A stretch of DNA of 64,000 nt, taken from positions 1 to 64,000 of the forward strand of contig JADJKO010000003.1 in NCBI GenBank assembly GCA_016705955.1, read 5' to 3'. The notes beneath the pieces were generated by a model. It did not search any database. It saw only the letters and a list, made by a program, of their open reading frames with translations, and had not been told where the DNA came from. Origin of the DNA: Flavobacteriales bacterium (lineage in GTDB: Bacteria > Bacteroidota > Bacteroidia > Flavobacteriales_F > PHOS-HE28). A program made the position numbers and the translations under genes. This document shows, piece by piece, positions 61,527 through 64,000 of the stretch; position 1 is the stretch's first letter; every line of letters begins with the position of its first letter.

Positions 61527-63137
61527 TCAAGCGATCGGCGTAAGGTCATAGGTCCGGGCACCGGCGGGCGAATTCTCCAGCCTGGCCTTGATATCCTGAA
61601 AGATCACGCGGTCCCCGTTGTGCAGTTTGGAGAAGATGTACTTCACGTCAGTGTCGAAGGCGCTGCCTGTCACCGGGCGGTCAACGGGTTGGCTTCCGCG
61701 CACCACTTGCAACGTGAAGCGCAGGACTTGGAAGCGCGCTGCGAACTCCGTGTCGGGGAGTTTCGCCGCAAGGCCTTGCGCCGCTGTGAGTTCGGTCTTC
61801 TTGATCCGCGCCTCCAGCGCATTCTTCTGTCCGACGTAGGCCATCGGTGTCGGAAGGTCCTTTACCCTGAAGGTAGCAGGGCCTATCCTACGGGTGCTGC
61901 CATCGGGCATGGGCACCACGGCATTCACTTCCGCTGTATTCCCGGTCATACCAGTAGCCACCCAGCCATTCCCTTGTCGAGCGATCCGTCCAGTGGTGAT
62001 CGTCGCTTGGACGCGCTCGGCCGGTACACCGGGTACGGACAGGTCGATCGGATTCTCCACACCACGGTAGAGGACGTTCATCTTCGTGGGTGAAGCGACG
62101 AGTAGCGGCGCCATCACTTGGAACGACGTGGTGTAAGGCACTTCTTCCACGCCCTTCGGTCCATCAAATCGGATAATGCCTTCGACCACTTGCTCCCCGA
62201 TGCTAATACCGCGCAGGCGGAGCTTCGCTTTGCCATCCGCGCCGATCGGCAATGTGGTGCCATCCTTCATCGTCACGCGCGGCGCGTTCTTCGGGTCGTA
62301 GGCCGCGAGGAAGACATCCGCCCGGAAGGAATCACCGGCCATGATCAAACTGCTTTGGGGCACTACGGCGGTGGTGAGCGTTCCGAACTTGTAGTCGTCC
62401 ACTTCCACGGAACGGTAGAGCCATTTCACCATGTCGTTCTCCGCTGCGCGGATGTCCGCTTGCAACTTGCTCAGCGTTGCTACGCCAGCGGCGAGTGGCA
62501 CGTCGTAGAAGTTGATGCTCTCCCAGTTGTTCATCGTCCCACTGGCATCGCGCCGGTCGCTGAAATCGAAAAGGGCATCCAGCGCGGCAGAGAGTGCGAC
62601 ACCCTTCTCACCAGCAAGCGCCTTGAGGCTATCGCGAAACGCACTGATGTTCGATCGTAGTTCGTAGGCGGTTCCAGGACCTTTGCTCGGCATCGCAGGT
62701 TCGCTTCCCACGAGGGCTTGCGTGAGCACATCGCGATCATCCTTCATCTCCAACGCCAGGAGCGCACGTAGGGTGTCCCTTCCCGTCGCGTCCTTCCCCT
62801 TGAGCGCGGAGAGTTCAATACCGTCCGCTTTGGCCACCGCATCCGCCTTGATGTCCTCGATGTGATGCACAAGAGAATCAGCCATCGCTTTCACGCGCAA
62901 CGCTTCCTGGTGCTTCACTGCGAACTTCTCCGGGAAGCGGGTCGCCATATCCGCGAACACGGTGTACTCCACCCGGGACCGCTCCTCGTGTGCGCGTTCA
63001 CTTCGCACGAGTTCGGCATCCATGACGGCGAATGCATCGAGGACCTCCTTGCTCACGTTCAGCGCGAGGATCGCAGTGAGCACGAGGTACATCATGTTGA
63101 TCATCTTCTGCCGAGGAGGCATCTTCATGCTGGACAT
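61527..63137 (-). CDS. gldM: Type IX secretion motor protein GldM
   Basis: The 536-residue protein has the GldM N-terminus (PRQKMINMMYLVLTAILALN, single membrane segment, then VSKEVLDAFAVMDAEL) and a long periplasmic part of beta domains (ending FSKLHNGDRVIFQDIKARLE). GldM with GldL forms the proton-driven motor that powers T9SS export and gliding. Unlike the common gldK-L-M-N order, here the upstream gene is an ABC-F ATPase and downstream is a tRNA, so it stands alone. It starts at 63137 (or 63128). Confidence 0.88.
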   Translation of the reverse strand: MSSMKMPPRQKMINMMYLVLTAILALNVSKEVLDAFAVMDAELVRSERAHEERSRVEYTVFADMATRFPEKFAVKHQEALRVKAMADSLVHHIEDIKADAVAKADGIELSALKGKDATGRDTLRALLALEMKDDRDVLTQALVGSEPAMPSKGPGTAYELRSNISAFRDSLKALAGEKGVALSAALDALFDFSDRRDASGTMNNWESINFYDVPLAAGVATLSKLQADIRAAENDMVKWLYRSVEVDDYKFGTLTTAVVPQSSLIMAGDSFRADVFLAAYDPKNAPRVTMKDGTTLPIGADGKAKLRLRGISIGEQVVEGIIRFDGPKGVEEVPYTTSFQVMAPLLVASPTKMNVLYRGVENPIDLSVPGVPAERVQATITTGRIARQGNGWVATGMTGNTAEVNAVVPMPDGSTRRIGPATFRVKDLPTPMAYVGQKNALEARIKKTELTAAQGLAAKLPDTEFAARFQVLRFTLQVVRGSQPVDRPVTGSAFDTDVKYIFSKLHNGDRVIFQDIKARLENSPAGARTYDLTPIA

Positions 63138-63212
63138 GGGCGTGGTGTTATGATGATGCGGCGTGCATCACCGAACATCCAATGCCGGCTCTTCGATGAA
63201 GTAACGCGGAAC

Positions 63213-64000
63213 TCAGGCGGTCTTCTCCTCGCCGAGCTCCTCCAGTCGCACGGAAGCGTCCTCCCACTCCTTCATGGTCGTCGCGATCCGCTTGGCGATC
63301 TCGCCCATGCTCTCGTAGCCTTTCTGTACTTCGGCAGCGGCAGTACCACCTTTCATCACAGCGGATTGTAATTGCTTCTCCTCTTGTTCCAATTCGGCGA
63401 GTTGCTTCTCCAAACGTTGCACCTGGTTCTGGACCTGACGACGCTCCTTGTCGCGCTCACGCTTCTCGCCCTGATCGCTCTTGTTCGCCTTGTTGCCCTT
63501 CCCGCTCTTCGTGTTCGTTCGCTCGGATGACTTGCCGATATCGGCGCCTTGCAAGGCCTTGCGCTTCTCGATCAGTTCGAGGATGTCCATATGCTGATCG
63601 CGGATCCGGAACTCATCCAGTTCCAGCAACCGGTTCGTCAGATCATGCAGGAAGTCACGATCGTGACTGACAAGCAGGAAAGTGCCATCGTAGCTCTTCA
63701 ACGCCTCCTTCAACACATCCTTGCTTTGGATGTCCAGGTGGTGCGTAGGCTCGTCAAGGAGCAGGAAGTTCAACGGCTTCAGCAACATGCAGCAGAGCGC
63801 CAAGCGTGCGCGTTCTCCACCACTAAGGACCTTCACCTTCTTGTCCACGTCATCGCCGCTGAACATGAAAGCGCCCAACATTGCACGGATCCGTGGGCGG
63901 TTGTCCTCGCTTGCGGCGTACTCGGCGGTCTCCATCACGGTGCTGAGCGGGTTCATGCGTTCGGGCATGTCCTGCGCGTAGTAACCCACGATCACATTGT
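63213..64000 (-). CDS. ABC-F family ATPase, 5' part outside window
   Basis: The visible part (260 codons plus the cut edge) holds the second ABC domain: LSGGERARLALCCMLLKPLN signature, Walker B FLLLDEPTHHLD, H-loop VSHDRDFLHDL, and a long charged coiled C-terminus (KANKSDQGEKRERDKERRQV, QRLEKQLAELEQEEKQLQSA) typical of the Uup-like ABC-F branch. ABC-F proteins act on the ribosome, not as membrane transporters. The first ABC domain and linker lie beyond base 64000. Confidence 0.9.
   Translation of the reverse strand, partial: NVIVGYYAQDMPERMNPLSTVMETAEYAASEDNRPRIRAMLGAFMFSGDDVDKKVKVLSGGERARLALCCMLLKPLNFLLLDEPTHHLDIQSKDVLKEALKSYDGTFLLVSHDRDFLHDLTNRLLELDEFRIRDQHMDILELIEKRKALQGADIGKSSERTNTKSGKGNKANKSDQGEKRERDKERRQVQNQVQRLEKQLAELEQEEKQLQSAVMKGGTAAAEVQKGYESMGEIAKRIATTMKEWEDASVRLEELGEEKTA

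Noticed and set aside
1..64000. rRNA genes, complete insertion sequences or prophage
   Set aside because: No rRNA-like sequence, transposase, integrase, capsid or terminase gene was seen in any frame.

Overview
The window looks like a chromosome segment of a moderately high-GC (roughly 60 %) member of the Bacteroidota, most likely Flavobacteriales. Pointers: several secreted proteins with type IX secretion (T9SS) type A C-terminal sorting domains; gldD, gldE and gldM gliding/secretion genes; the gene run HU-like, mutY, ssb, gldE, gldD; a 31-residue AURKAIP1/COX24-type ribosomal protein; and TAnnTTTG-type -7 promoter boxes ahead of many genes. Shine-Dalgarno sites are weak, and several genes appear to start with TTG or GTG.

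Layout. 0-3.6 kb (minus strand): the end of a MauG/MbnH-type dihaem enzyme with its MbnP partner, an ECF sigma / anti-sigma / periplasmic sensor trio, and an ORF6N protein. 3.3-8 kb (minus): kynurenine monooxygenase and kynureninase with a UbiA-like membrane protein. 8-16.7 kb (plus): gcvP and three T9SS cargo proteins. 16.8-25.6 kb: MlaE/MlaF lipid ABC transporter (minus), then a plus-strand run with a SprT-like protease, mannose-1-phosphate guanylyltransferase, CD225 and DUF2752 membrane proteins, RNase D, and an ArsR / TSUP / persulfide-dioxygenase-rhodanese sulfur operon. 25.6-30.1 kb (minus): fumC, prfB, recX and a small HTH protein. 30.1-33.3 kb: a heptad-repeat ORF and a large, AT-richer NACHT-type NTPase with an N-terminal nuclease-like domain and pentapeptide repeats, a probable acquired antiviral gene. 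33.3-41.3 kb: RNase G, ribosomal protein, TPR, HU, mutY, ssb, gldE, gldD, heme A synthase and a metal-binding lipoprotein. 41.4-48.4 kb: a frameshifted EamA transporter, two glycosyltransferases, a T9SS protein and a Cys/Met-metabolism PLP enzyme. 48.4-58.2 kb: a repeat-rich accessory stretch of secreted proteins, duplicated gene ends and a 4.6-kb cargo gene. 58.2-64 kb: a second heptad-repeat/HTH cassette, der, a frameshifted era, initiator tRNA-Met, gldM, and the end of an ABC-F gene.

The most unusual signal is a two-gene cassette present twice (about 29.7-30.4 kb minus and 58.3-59.1 kb plus). A small XRE-like HTH protein is preceded by a roughly 120-codon ORF made of degenerate 21-bp (7-residue) repeats whose stop codon overlaps the HTH start as ATGA in both copies. 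I do not recognise this arrangement. Other structure worth attention: gene insertions flanked by a duplicated 3' end of the neighbouring gene (fumC at 25.9/26.5 kb; a T9SS gene at 50.8/52.0 kb), a palindrome inserted in frame in kmo, inverted-repeat elements at 29.1 and 37.1 kb, and palindrome-rich tandem copies of a gene end at 48.5-49.0 kb. Several single-base frame breaks (era, the EamA gene, the 58-kb cargo gene) may be sequencing errors.
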